A program made the position numbers and the translations under genes. 64,000 nucleotides of DNA, from positions 203,771,902-203,835,901 of the forward strand of contig CM051459.1 in assembly GCA_028095005.1 (NCBI GenBank), in the 5' to 3' direction. This DNA comes from Rhynchospora pubera. Lineage: Eukaryota > Streptophyta > Magnoliopsida > Poales > Cyperaceae. Numbering within the stretch: the first letter of the stretch is position 1; each line of letters opens with the position of its first letter. Positions 45,973-57,979 of the stretch are shown one piece after another. The notes under the pieces were generated by a model. That model was given only the letters and a program-made list of their open reading frames with translations. It searched no databases and was not told the origin of the DNA.

Positions 45973-45980
45973 GTTGTTTG

Positions 45981-46403
45981 CGATTCTAGTGAAACTTTGA
46001 TATTCTAATTTCTATGTTGTTTAGAATTAATGAAACTGGTGGTATGATTCATCAAGTTTTCTCAATAATTTCACCTGTTGAGCATTTTAAGCATCGTTTA
46101 GTTGATAGATCAATTTTATAAATCGCTTAAAACGTTAAAAAAGTGAAATTAATATAACCAATTTGATAAAAAGCCCCACTGGTTATATAATTAAAGTGTA
46201 GAATTAACCAGTTCTGAGGCTCTTAATCAAACAGCTGGGGGTATTTGGTTCTGCTTAACTGGTGAAATTAGTATTCTAATTTCTTTTCATATCACCAATT
46301 GAACAGGGCAATCTTCCAAGTTCCAATATTGCCACTTCAGAAAAGAATATTTAAAACACTAATAAAAATAAAGGAAGCACTAAGCGAAAGGGAAATGATA
46401 GCA
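45981..46403. other. intergenic, nothing recognised
   Basis: AT-rich spacer between MITEs. Confidence 0.5.
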
Positions 46404-46413
46404 GATGAACCAA

Positions 46414-46845
46414 GGATACGCATCCTCAGCAACCGGCCTCTACAGCCATCACCTACAGCCGGCCTTTTCTTTTTTTTTTAAAAAATTTTAAAGTTCAAAT
46501 GTTGAATCCAAACCGTTGATCTTGTTCAATTTTACGAGCGCTGCGTTTTCATATAAGTTTTATAAAATTTGGAGTTGATTTGATACTAGATCAAGTGGTC
46601 AACAAATGAACGAATATGGTTAACTATCACTGATTAATTCTAATACGTTCATTTGTTGACCACTTGATCTAGTATCAAATCAACTCCAAATTTTATAAAA
46701 CTTATATGAAAACGCAGCGCTCGTAAAATTGAACAAGATCAACGGTTTGGATTCAACATTTGAACTTTAAAATTTAAAAAAAAAAAAAAGAAAAGGCCGG
46801 CTGTAGGTGATGGCTGTAGAGGCCGGCTGCTGAGGATGCGTATCC
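46414..46845. mobile_element. near-perfect 432-bp palindromic element (Mutator-like foldback)
   Basis: Flanked by the 10-bp duplication GATGAACCAA (46404-46413, 46846-46855). The tips GGATACGCATCCTCAGCA and TGCTGAGGATGCGTATCC are exact complements. The arms run almost to the centre (GTTCATTTGTTGACCACTTG on the right is the complement of the left) with only a short loop near 46617-46650. The arms are so similar that the insertion should be young or maintained by conversion. Confidence 0.9.
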
Positions 46846-46855
46846 GATGAACCAA

Positions 46856-49430
46856 ACCGTGGTTTCTTTAATGGGTAGCACACTGGTTTCAACATTCTAG
46901 ACGTCTCTAACTACAGTCGTTGTTTGTTAAGACATAAATGGTAATCTTTATGGTTCTTTGTGCAATCTGCAATGTGCATATAAATTGGTACTACATGTTC
47001 CAATTTTGCAGACATCAAGAAAAACAGTTGTTGTTGGATAAGAAAAAGTAAAAAGTAAAATTTAGGTATCTTTTTGGAAAATAAGTTGAAAATTCAATTA
47101 TCTACATACCTTACTGTTTGGTTCTATGGTTCTATACGGTTGTCTTGTGCCCTCTTTTTGAATTAATGAAGTCATAGTTTCTTTGTTTCTATTCAAGCAA
47201 TAGGAGCTATAGAGAAAGTCTCTCCTAAAACATTCATTTTGAATCTTTTCTGTCAAAAAGAGAAGAACATATTCCCACTAAACTTCTTTTGGTTTGATCG
47301 CTTTCTTTTTTAAAACTAGGTACTCATTCCAGTAGGCGAGAAAATAATTTTGTAAAGTACCTTTACCCTGATTGATGGGAAGTTTCTGCATGGCGTCTCC
47401 TAAGAACAAACATCGTATTTACACTAGATATGAAAAGGAGAAGAAATTTCATATTCTATCAGATGATTAATTTGATATGTTTGTAATCTCGTTTATATAA
47501 ATATATAAATCAGGATGCATGCAACAGAAGTTATATATGGACAAAAGCTAGGACAGAGAGCCAGAGAGAGGGCAGGAAAATTTATAATTTTTTTTTATTT
47601 TTCTATTTGATATAAAATGAGAAAGAGTCAAAATTCTCAACTTATTCTTTAAAATTTAAATGTTCCCAATGCACTCTTATCAGATATCATAATTAACCTT
47701 CACTCAAACTACATTATGCTTTGTCACTAAATTAAGAGTTGGTTCTCGAAAAATTACAATTTTAATTTTTTTAAGAATTCCATTTTTTTTAGTACGAATA
47801 CACTAATCCAGTAATGATATAAAAATTGCACTAAATTAGTTTATTCGGCCATTCAGTTTTAATTCCCCAAATACGCCTCTAAAGCAGTAAATACAAAAAA
47901 AAAAAAAAAACTGATCATTGCCCGCTCATTATCGAGTTGGACTCTTGGAAGCACCACTATCTTGCAAAAGTTCTTAGAATGTTTATTACTACCTAATCTT
48001 AAATCATCTAGCCTGCCATTAAGACATTTAATAGCTAATGATCCAGGTCAAATTTTTTTTTTCTTATGGGGTAATATATATGTGAGTCAAACAAAAAACG
48101 TGCATCACATTCGACATCACCCTCGAGCTAGCCTTCATATGCACACCAATTTGTCAATTATCTCTATAGAAATTTTTGTTTTCTGACAAATTGAAAGTCC
48201 CATCTCGAAATAATTCCTAGGATAACACCCAATTGAGGTGTGACATTTGGATGCTCTAGCGGTTTCGTTTCTAGAATTCAACCTACTTGTCCAACAAGGC
48301 AATCCAGTCGGTCAAGTGTATGAGGCTTTAATGTTAGACTTTGATCAGGTGGCGGCTTCTCAACGGGATTTGTGTCGTTATGCGGCTTTATCTGATCGAC
48401 TTGCCTTTTAATTCCCGTAGATTATATATATTTATTTAAATTAATTTGAAGCACATAGTTATAGTTATTTAACAAATTCGAGTTGGTGAATATTTCATAA
48501 TATTATTCAGCATTTAAATGACAACATTGTTTGTATTTTTGAGTTAGTAAAAATATTTTGAAATACTGTATATTCGACATTTGAATAAATTGGTAGCTAT
48601 TTAAAATAGCCGTACGTTACCTTCGTTGTTTGTTATTTGAGTCAGAAATTAACTGAGCTACTATTATAAAATTTTAAATATTACCTTTTTATATTTAATT
48701 ATTATAAGTACTTGTGGCATTCGATGTAAAGTGAATGAATACATTAATTAAATTTATTTGAGCTACTATTATTTGAGCCGTACGTTACCTTCGTTGTTTG
48801 TTATTTTATCAATCATTCGATGTAAAATGAATACATTAAATTTATTAAGACAATAAAATACTTATTTCCAAATATAAAATAACATAAGTAGATCATTTAG
48901 CACATTCATTTAGACGAAGATAGAGAATAAATGATCGCATGATAGATAAGTCTTCACGTTCCTTCAAAGACCTGACACAAGTGGATCGCACAAAATCATT
49001 CAATGAATTTTGAAGTTCCTAAATTATTATTTGCGTCCCTATCGAATCCGAATCAATATTTTTCACTTAAGTCAATCATTCTAGAGGATTCCAACTCGTA
49101 ATGAATTAAATTAAGGGAATAATTTTCCTAAGTGACGTTTAATACGAAATATTTATTAATATATATTCCTTAATATACTACCGGTTTGTAGTTTTGGTAA
49201 CTGTAGCAAGAAATTCCTTGCTATATTCGTCAAATATCAGGTTTGTGCATACCTAAGAAATGGCATAAATATTCCAATATATTCCCAATGAAAATATATA
49301 TTATCATGACTATAGTTAAGCTACGTTAAGTTGCAAAGTGACGTAACCACCTAAATGGGTGGGTAAATTACAAATGGGAAAATTTTACACATGTGTTATA
49401 TATATTTCCACATACATGTGTGTGTGTGTA
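46856..49430. other. 2.6-kb intergenic region, no supported gene
   Basis: AT-rich. It holds a local duplication: GCCGTACGTTACCTTCGTTG at about 48609 and 48777, and CATTCGATGTAAA at about 48718 and 48815. Open frames are short and without domains. Confidence 0.5.
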
Positions 49431-49439
49431 TATTTCTTC

Positions 49440-49587
49440 CCACCCATTGAATGGGAAGAAGAGAATAAGAGAAGTGGGGAAGAAATTTATTATTAAACAA
49501 TTCAAACTCTTCACAAAGTTACACACTTCCCAATATTTCTTCCCACTTCTTCCCTTCTTCCCTTCTTCCCACCCTCATCCAAACGGA

Positions 49588-49591
<4 letters not shown>
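49440..49591 (-). repeat. MITE family M1, copy 9
   Basis: Core ATTCAAACTCTTCACAAAGT with CTTCCCACTTCTTCCC and right tip CATCCAAACGGAGCC. The left tip has diverged (CATTGAATGGGAAGAAG). An AT run follows at once. Confidence 0.68.

Positions 49592-49651
<60 letters not shown>
49592..49651. repeat. (AT)n microsatellite, about 29 units
   Basis: Uninterrupted AT run starting at the right end of an M1 MITE. Confidence 0.95.
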
Positions 49652-49654
<3 letters not shown>

Positions 49655-50042
49655 ATAATTAATGACAAATAATAAAAAAAAAGTAAATGGATCATATATA
49701 TAGTTCTACTTATTAGCGATCATGTCCAAACGTACTGACGGTTAAAATCAAATAAGTTAGGTCTTGTGCGATACTAACATATAACATCTTGTCAATTAAA
49801 TTAGGACCAAAGTGTAATTTTTTTAACCTTTAATTAGGACACAAGAATGAAAATAATACAAGTTAACGATATTTTAAAGAACTTTCAGGACCACACTTCA
49901 ATTCACTCCTCGCCCCAGTATGTGGCCGTGGGGAAAGCAGTCAAAGACAAAAGCACAGTGAAACAAAATTAATAATATCATATGCTCAATTCAGCTCTCT
50001 CATCTTGGTAACGCAGTCACATCCGTAAAAAATGGTGGACTG
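49652..50042. other. intergenic, nothing recognised
   Basis: AT-rich spacer before the SINE. Confidence 0.5.
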
Positions 50043-50060
50043 TAAACAATAGAAATGATA

Positions 50061-50213
50061 CGAGAACCAGCTCTTGGTCTAGTGGTAAAAAACAATGCAC
50101 TTTGATTTCTTGAGTGAAAGGTCGCAGGTTTAAAATCCGGCTGGGGGTTCTTTCATATAGACATTTAATTTAAAAATAAGTTGAGTGGTTTAGAACTCTA
50201 ATTTATCTTAAAA
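50061..50213 (+). mobile_element. tRNA-derived SINE, complete
   Basis: A box GGTCTAGTGGTAAAA and B box GGTTTAAAATCC lie about 50 bases apart, as in tRNA promoters. The body (GGCTGGGGGTTCTTTCATAT) and AT-rich tail match the truncated copy at 25384-25478. Flanking direct repeats AACAATAGAAATGATA (about 50045-50060) and AACAATAAAAATGATA (50214-50229) differ at one base. An AT microsatellite follows. Confidence 0.85.
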
Positions 50214-50224
50214 AACAATAAAAA

Positions 50225-50226
<2 letters not shown>

Positions 50227-50264
<38 letters not shown>
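50227..50264. repeat. (AT)n microsatellite
   Basis: About 19 AT units grown from the ATGATAT of the SINE target site. Confidence 0.95.
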
Positions 50265-50267
<3 letters not shown>

Positions 50268-51916
50268 TAAAAAAAAAGGCATGATATAGGAGTAAGTAAA
50301 AACGAAAAATCTTTTCCCTAATGCAATGTACATCCAATTAATTGATTGGGACAGCGTTTTGTTCGGGCGTCGAGAAAAGACGGATCCGATTCCCTGACAC
50401 GTAAGAGATGACATGTCTTGGAAAGATCGGGATCCGACTCTCTGTGACATCATAAAGCGTTTCATATTCGGTGCGATTTAAAAATGGTTGAGTTACAAAT
50501 CAAGTGTGCTATTGTGCTAAGGTGATCGAGCTATTTAATTACTAAAATTTCTTAATAATAATTTATTGATTCTCAAATATATATATATATCGAATTTGAT
50601 ACAGATCCTTTAAAATTATATATGTAGAATATATCTATATGAATCATCACAATTTGTGAAGAAATTTATTATTAATACAGTTTGTCCATAATTTGTAGAG
50701 TTCTTAAGCTCACATAAACATTCAACTTTGCATTAAAATATTGAAAACACGTGCGACTCATTAACCAACCACAGACATCATGCTAACATGACTTTTTGCT
50801 AAGCAATTAAAAGATAGTTTATCCTTAGCTTCTAATCCTTCTGTCTTGGTTTAGTTGTGGTGTCAGCCATGCCATAAGCAAAGCCCATTTTAAATGGAAC
50901 TGTTAAGTATCTCCATGCATGTTACCAGGTGGTGACAAGGCAACCACCGACGGATAGATCAACGTACAGACAAATTAAAGAAAGCATAACTTAAATTCTT
51001 TAAACATAAATTTGAGAGATAAATTTTCAGTGCATGAATATTAATTTTAATATAGGTCGACAGGCAGACCGCTAGTTTTAAATTACAAATAATGATTAGT
51101 TATTCATTAGTGCTAAAATCGAACTGACAAAAATAACTCACCGTCTTTTGAATGTTACAGAAAATTTTAAACAAAATTACCATTATGATGATATGCGCAT
51201 GTACGTCTTTGAGAGAAAAAGGAAATTTCGGAAATTACAAGATTAACTTTGTGCACAATGCATTCCAAACTCAGGGTTTGGCGGCTTTGGCCCTGACAAA
51301 ATTAAGCGAAAACTGATTTTGCTAGCTTGTTTCCTAAAAAAATTTAAAAAAAATGAAAAATATTTTGCTTCGTGAATTATTTTGCTCCTTTAGAGGAGTA
51401 GAATTGTCACTAGGGCCCCTAATGAAAGTGCTGATTGGTCGATGAATTTTCTCTGAAACACCACTTTGGTCCCACAAATATATGATCTGACAGTGAGGGT
51501 CAACCTGTTAATTAGTTTATCCCAAGTCTCAACTATTAGTAATAATTTCGGATGTTCTATGACAGTGGAATATCCAGAAATGCCGTAAACATTTATTTTG
51601 CCTTCTATTTGAAATTCCGCACAGAAGATCTGTGAATACTGCGCCTTAGGTCCCTTGTTCCATATTCTAACTTCAAAAATCAAACGAAGTTTCAAACTTT
51701 TTCATTTCAGAACTCTCTAGACGCCACCTTCGTACAAATATATATTTGAAATCCAAAACAAAACCGAAATCCTCACATCTCACAACACACCTACTCATCC
51801 TAATTAAGCTCTTTGTATAACCCCTCTTGCTAGACTTCTCTTTCCCTTCCATCTTACTTGCTAACCAAGTACATACACAAACCACCCTCACTCTTCACAA
51901 ACCAAAGCAGTAATAC
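50265..51916. other. intergenic, upstream of the second DUF716 gene
   Basis: AT-rich with no gene on either strand. The last 250 bases are richer in C and read like a promoter plus leader of the next gene (CTCTTGCTAGACTTCTC, CCACCCTCACTCTTCAC). Confidence 0.45.
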
Positions 51917-52786
51917 ATGGGCACCTTGGTAGGTCATGTTGCACCGGGTTGCGGCTTCCTCCTAATCGGCCTATGGCACTTCTTCAACCACATTAGGCTT
52001 TTCTCTCTCCGACCGAAGTCCTACGTCGCACCGCCATGGTTCCCCTCGCCTCTCTTGAGACATCTAGAGCTAATTTTAATAATTCTCGGAAGTCTTGCAT
52101 CTATCTCCATGGAATTAGTTATTGGTCCCGAGAAGCACCAACCGTTTGATGACGATGGCACCATTCCTTCCAACCACCTTCACAACTTTGAGCATGCATC
52201 TATATCCTTAACTTTCCTAATTTATGCGGCATTTACCATATATTTTGACCGCATCAAGATGAAGGAACGGGACGCCATGTCACAATTCTTGGGTGCCATA
52301 GCCTTCGCACAACAACTGTTGATATTTCATCTCCACTCTGCCGACCACATGGGCGTAGAGGGGCAATATCATTGGTTGTTACAAACGGTGATTGCGATAT
52401 CATTAGCTACAACTCTTCTCAACATTCCTTTCCCGAAAAGCATTATGGTCAGCTTTGTAAGGTCAGTGAGTATAGCGTTTCAAGGGATTTGGTTTATAGT
52501 TATGGGAATTATGCTGTGGACTCCTAGTTTGATACCCAAGGGGTGCTATTTGAACATTGAGGAAGATCATCAGGTGATGCGGTGCCACACAACTGAGGCG
52601 CTTCACCGGGCAAAATCCCTTGTGAATATACAGTTCAGCTGGTACATGACCGGTACAGTGGTATTGGCCATCTTGGGTTATGTGTATTTGACAAAGTTGT
52701 ACCCTGAGGAGCCGGATTACCTACCTTTGGTCAGAAAAACAGACGAGGAAGACGACGATTTGGAGATGAGGAAGCTAGGAAACTAG
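51917..52786 (+). CDS. DUF716/TMEM45-like multi-pass membrane protein, copy 2
   Basis: One exon of 289 codons with the family N-terminus MGTLVGHVAPGCGFLLIGLW. About seven hydrophobic segments lie near residues 7-23, 50-69, 95-110, 120-138, 153-170, 180-200 and 237-256. The signature FHLHSADHMGVEGQYHWLLQ is at about residues 137-156. It differs from copy 1 by a longer polar loop (EKHQPFDDDGTIPSNHLHN, residues 72-90), a KGCYLNIEEDHQVMRCH loop, and an acidic tail (DEEDDDLE) that could face the cytosol. Both copies lie on the same strand 9 kb apart, so they look like an old tandem pair separated by transposon insertions. The function is not known beyond family membership. Confidence 0.93.
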   Translation: MGTLVGHVAPGCGFLLIGLWHFFNHIRLFSLRPKSYVAPPWFPSPLLRHLELILIILGSLASISMELVIGPEKHQPFDDDGTIPSNHLHNFEHASISLTFLIYAAFTIYFDRIKMKERDAMSQFLGAIAFAQQLLIFHLHSADHMGVEGQYHWLLQTVIAISLATTLLNIPFPKSIMVSFVRSVSIAFQGIWFIVMGIMLWTPSLIPKGCYLNIEEDHQVMRCHTTEALHRAKSLVNIQFSWYMTGTVVLAILGYVYLTKLYPEEPDYLPLVRKTDEEDDDLEMRKLGN

Positions 52787-53251
52787 GAAGGGCAGAAAGT
52801 TCGTTTTATTTTATTTTTTCATTTTGTTGAGAATCTCCCAATTTGGTACCAACAATGGAGGTATTATACAGTACAGGCATTGTCGTGTCTGAGGTCAGGT
52901 TAAAGTCAATGGCTGACTTGACTCCAAAATTGGAGAAATCTCTCTATACAAAACAGGAGGACATTCTTTTTTTGTTTAATGATTTCTGTAATGTGGGATT
53001 TGCTTTTAGTTTTCTTGGTCTTTTGGTAAGATCATGTGTAAGTTAGATGGAAAAGTTGTACAAAGATACGTATATAATAGTAGATCATTCCTTTTAGGAT
53101 CTTAGCCGTTGCTGTGTTAAGACTTGGGGAACATGCATGCATGAGCTGGTTTTATTATTTGTTGTACAGTTGCTCTGTGTCTTGTTATTGAAAATAATTT
53201 GGTTTTGTCTCTTTTGTTCAAACTTTTGCTCTGTCATATACTCATATTCAT
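52787..53251 (+). other. 3' flank of the second DUF716 gene
   Basis: T-rich sequence typical of a plant 3' UTR and terminator region. The short open frames here are not supported. Confidence 0.45.
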
Positions 53252-53728
53252 GGGTTCCATTTGGATTGCTTAGGAATAAGAGGAATAGTCTATTATTAGG
53301 CGGAAAGTACGGAGAAGTGTATAACTTTTTGTGAAGAGTTTGGATTGTTTATAGAGTTGTCGGCGTGATTTTTTGACACGTGATTCCGTTTCGGTTAAGC
53401 GAAACGGAACTGATTTTCATTTTGTTCCAATAACGAAACGGTAAACAAAACAAGGAATTATACCGTTTCGACTATTTCAGCTTCATTTCAAACCGTTTCA
53501 TGTGTTATTTCTGAAGTGGAACGGTTAACACAACAGAATATTTTTGTGCCGTTTCAGAAACAAAACAGTTAGCGAAATGAAATGGTGTTATGTTTCCTTA
53601 TACGAAACAAAAATGAAGTGGGCCCATTCCGTGGTATTGGGCCACGTTTGACAGCCCTAATTGTTTATAATAAATTTACGTCTAGGAAGAAGTTATTTTC
53701 CTATTCCCATACAATCCAAACGGAACCC
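53252..53728 (+). repeat. MITE family M1, copy 10, split by a hAT-type MITE
   Basis: Tips GGGTTCCATTTGGATTGC and CAATCCAAACGGAACCC. The M1 core is interrupted inside GATTGTTTATAATAAATTT by the element at 53352-53659; removing it with one ATTGTTTA restores the core. Confidence 0.88.
53352..53659. mobile_element. hAT-type MITE of the GAAACGG family, 308 bp, inside M1
   Basis: Flanked by the 8-bp duplication ATTGTTTA (53344-53351, 53660-53667). Tips TAGAGTTGTCGGCG and GTTTGACAGCCCTA. The interior has GCGAAACGGAAC and GAAACGGT motifs in both orientations. Confidence 0.9.
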
Positions 53729-56700
53729 ATATGACTATTTTACATTGACTTGTCACATATTTATTGCACCTTTTGCATTTACTATTTACCTTTAAAGGTG
53801 AAGTTTTTTTGTGAATATGTTAGTTCCTTTCTGAAGGAACAAGAGGGACATTTTTTTAATTTGAATCATTCACATACAGGAGAAATTGACATCGACATAA
53901 TTTAATTACGAGGAAAATTAAATCTACAATTTACCTATTGTTATAATTAATAATACTCTTTGTCACTTTCTCTAATAAAACTTTCCTCTTTCCGAATTTG
54001 TGTGCTTTGCTTCCTTATTACTAGATAGTTTTTAACCTTTAATTGAAGCACTATTATGGACAGGTATCCATAACTATCACTCTATCAGAGCAAATAGTCC
54101 ATTGTTGAAGCGCTATAAAGTCATTTTTAATGGAAGACACTCGTGCATCGATAACAAATATTGAAGGTATAAATATTAATCATTCGGTATAGAGAGTGTT
54201 AAACATTAATTAATTTTGTGTGGCGAGTTGCCAAGTTGTTTTCATAAAAATTAACACTGCCCTTTAATTTGCTTATATTGTCAGTAATTGAATATGAAAA
54301 TCAGAGCTTTTTTCTGTCAATGAAATAGAGAAAGTTGATCGAGTTCACTTAGAACACAATATATCAACTTAAACCAGAGTGAATTAAGTAATACAACTCA
54401 TGACAAATTAAGAGGACAAAATGAAGTGAAAGGACACCGATGTATAAGGATTAAGCAGTTAGCAGTCTTATATAAACCATATTTTATTAATTTACTCGTT
54501 ACCAAAATTTCTTGATTGTAATATTATAATTCTTGTAGCTTTCCTTACATTAATTGGGTAGTTTCTTACAGTAGTCGTCCTTATATTTCCAATTAATTGG
54601 TTAATTTGTAAAAAAAAAAACCAGTATTTTTACATTATTTTGGTTTAATTAATTAATGTCCCTTTCTTCATTGTTTCTTCTGCAAGACACATGCAATAAA
54701 AAAAATGAATTTAACTTGTAAAGGAATCTTGTGAAATGAGGATGTTTGACTAAGTGTTAAAGACTTTCATAAGAATAATATCTGTTAAGAGGACAAACCT
54801 ATAATTTTGTAAGATTTTCCAAATATATTAACTTTATTAAATAAATTTGAGTGAAGGAACTAACTTGGTCGACTCTCCAGTTGGATACGCAAACGCAAGT
54901 TTAAAACCCAAGGAGAAAATTAAACAATTTCCTTGATATGAATTTAGACAGACAAAATCTTTAGGCGATTGATACTAGATCACTTTCAAGAATAATACTT
55001 CTTAAGAAAGATAGTTTTGAACGGTACTAGAATATTCTTGCCACTTGCAAGGGACTTCCTATTGTGGCTGCGCAGACCTAACATGCTAACACTAACATAG
55101 AGTTATCATGCTTATCTCTATTGATTTTTTTTTTTAATAACATCGAATATTTTTATTATATATACCGAGCGATTAACAATAATAAAACTAAAATAAAACT
55201 ATTGAGTTATCATGGTTATCTCTATTGAATTTTTCCCACGTTTATAATAATAAAACTAAAATAATTTTCTTGGACATATTATATTAACAATACATTCAAC
55301 TTAATAATTATGAAATTCCAAAGTATTTTTTCTACTAACTAAAAGACAATATATTTTTGAATGAAGGTTACAAATTTGATATCTATCTAATTAAAAATAT
55401 ATAATGGATAATTCAAATAGACATAGCCGGCATATCCTTATTTCAAGAAAAGTATTGCAATTGAAAACTTAAAAGTGTTGTATGATATCGTGCTTGTATA
55501 AAGATGTGGACTTGATATCTCTATCAAATAAAGTGAAAGACAATTGACGGTTTAAATTTGGGCTGCTAGTGCTGTATCATTAATTATACAGCACAACTGT
55601 ATAGAATTCAATAGTAAGATTTGCATCCTGTGGGACTTGTATTTTTATTTTTTATTTCGATATTTATTTTCGGGAACTGACAATTAATCACGTAATTTTG
55701 GAAGTCCTTAAAAACCTGTGCATTTGTAAATCTCAGATATCAATATATGTCAAAATCCTTGAAAAAATGGAAAAAAAAAAAGAGAGAGAAGAATAAAGTT
55801 CTCCCATAAACCATATTTTTAATTAAAAAATAGGAAGAATCCACACCAGATAGTGGGGAATTTCCGGGGAATTGAAACCGTATCTTATTCCATGCCGGAC
55901 TTCCAGCCGTTATTCTTCCTGTGCCCAAAGTGGACTAATACCTGAAATCCATCTTCTAGACTCTTTGCGTTGGTAGAAAAAAGGAAATTAGTCATCTTGT
56001 GCCATCACGTGACGTAATTAAGCTATCACGTGGAACGTCAGGTGATAAATGTGCATAGAAGACGTTACAAAAAGAAAATGCTAGCAAGATCTGCAGCCTT
56101 ATGATAAATCTAAATTTACTGACATGAAATTAATTAATTTTCCAATCGATTAAATATATATCCAAATTATAAATATGTACATAATAGTTTAGATAATTTG
56201 TGTATTGAAATGATGATTAAATATTTTTTTAATTTGCATCAAAATAATTTGTTGAAGTGAATATGATCAAACAATTTTAAATTGCGCCAAATTTATAAAC
56301 AGCCTATCCAAAATGTAAATAAGTAATATATTTATTTTTTATATTTTATCCAAGCTTTTAAATTTCACCTAAATAACGACGTTATTTCCGAAATTTCGGT
56401 TTTTAGGACAAAAACGTACCAATGTTACAGTTTCAAACCAGAAAAATGCGTAACGCGTCATTTCCGAAATAACGCGTTATTTCGGCAAAAAAAAAATTCA
56501 TTTAGCGGAGAAAAAACGGAGAGCAAAGAGACTTTATGTAATATAATATTATACTTATACATAATAATTGTGATAGTCATTTTTTCAGTCGAACTAAAAC
56601 CAAACCCTAGCCCCTTTAATTAATTATGAAGCTGTATATAACAATTCTAAGTTGTATATTAATTATGAAATTATTAATTATTAATCAGTAAGTTACTAAT

Positions 56701-57684
56701 TTGTATTTATATATGCATCGTTTTTTCACCGAAAAAATACCGCACCGTTAAATCAACTCTGAACCGTCATACCGAAAAAATCGCATTTTTAAAGCTTGAT
56801 TTTATCAAATAAATTAATATATTGTTATTTTCCCCTTATTATGAAACTATGGCTGCGTGTGCAATCAACCCCTATTTTGAGCAAAACTCTCTTAAGTTAA
56901 CTATCCTAGTTAAGTTACTCTAGCTATGATAAGATGATATGAATCAATATTTATTATTTCTTATTCTTGTATTGTGCTTCCTTGCACGTTTGTGTAACCA
57001 TCTTAATTTCTCGGTGGGCTGTTTACTTCGAGGATATTGGGCTTTCTAGGTGTTTTTTAAATCCTGATAGGCTTCAGACACAAACACAAGTAGTTATCCT
57101 ATCCACTCCCATATATGTAAAACCGGGCACATTCTTCTTCTGAATTCATTTCATAGGTAATTCCAGCACTAGTATGGCGTGACACAAAAAAAAAAAAAAA
57201 GAAAGAACAGAAAAAGAAAATGCAAAACTGAGGAAGGTGATAACTGAAGAAAGTGATATTAAAGAATCGTGGCACAAAAGTCCAGACACAATTTTTATCC
57301 TTTCTCCAACTAATATTTTGTTGAAATAAAAATAGGTGAAACAAAAAATAAAAGAGATTCACAATATAATAAAGATGTAACTTTTTATGGTGCAAGAAAT
57401 TACCCTGTCCTAAGGTAAGAAGCTTAAACGATGAACTTTTAATTCAAAATAGCATCCAGATATAATAAAGTTCCGCAGTAATTTATAAGGAGTTTTCATA
57501 GAGGCTCAAAAATTTGAAAATACATTTGATAATTATCGTATAATTAAAAATAATTGATAAAACATAAATTCACAAGTTTATAGAGCCGGCCACTCACTAA
57601 AAGGTGTTCTCTCTTCCATTAATTTATCAAAAGAAACTGTGTAAATATTTAGCTCTTGATAGTTCGCAAATATTTTGAATTGTA
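53729..57684. other. 4-kb intergenic region, no supported gene
   Basis: AT-rich on the whole. At about 56375-56500 there are short palindromes (TTTCCGAAATAACGCG against CGCGTTATTTCGG) of unclear nature. Open frames are short or low-complexity. Confidence 0.5.
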
Positions 57685-57692
57685 CTTTCTAC

Positions 57693-57971
57693 TATGGCTG
57701 CATAACGTCTAAAACGACCACAAAAACGGTCGATTTCGTTAACCGTTTCGTTTTAAAACGAAATTAATCACCCATTTGCGTTAACCGTTTCATTTTGGAC
57801 GAAACGGTCGAAATCACGAAAATACCACGAAAATACACATGGACGAAACTGTTCTAAGCTTTCGTTAACCGTTTCGTTTATAAAACGCAACAAAAAATCT
57901 TAACCGTTTCGTTTCGTTTTGGACGAAACGAAACGAAAGGACGGTCGAAACGGTGACCGTTTTCACCCCTA
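57693..57971. mobile_element. hAT-type MITE of the GAAACGG family, 279 bp
   Basis: Flanked by the 8-bp duplication CTTTCTAC (57685-57692, 57972-57979). Tips TATGGCTGCATAACG and TTTTCACCCCTA. The interior carries GTTAACCGTTTCGTTTT and GGACGAAACGGTCG in both orientations. Confidence 0.9.
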
Positions 57972-57979
57972 CTTTCTAC

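Noticed and set aside
46299..46481. 60-codon frame near the palindrome
   Set aside because: It crosses the insertion boundary of the palindromic element and ends in its poly-Phe stretch.
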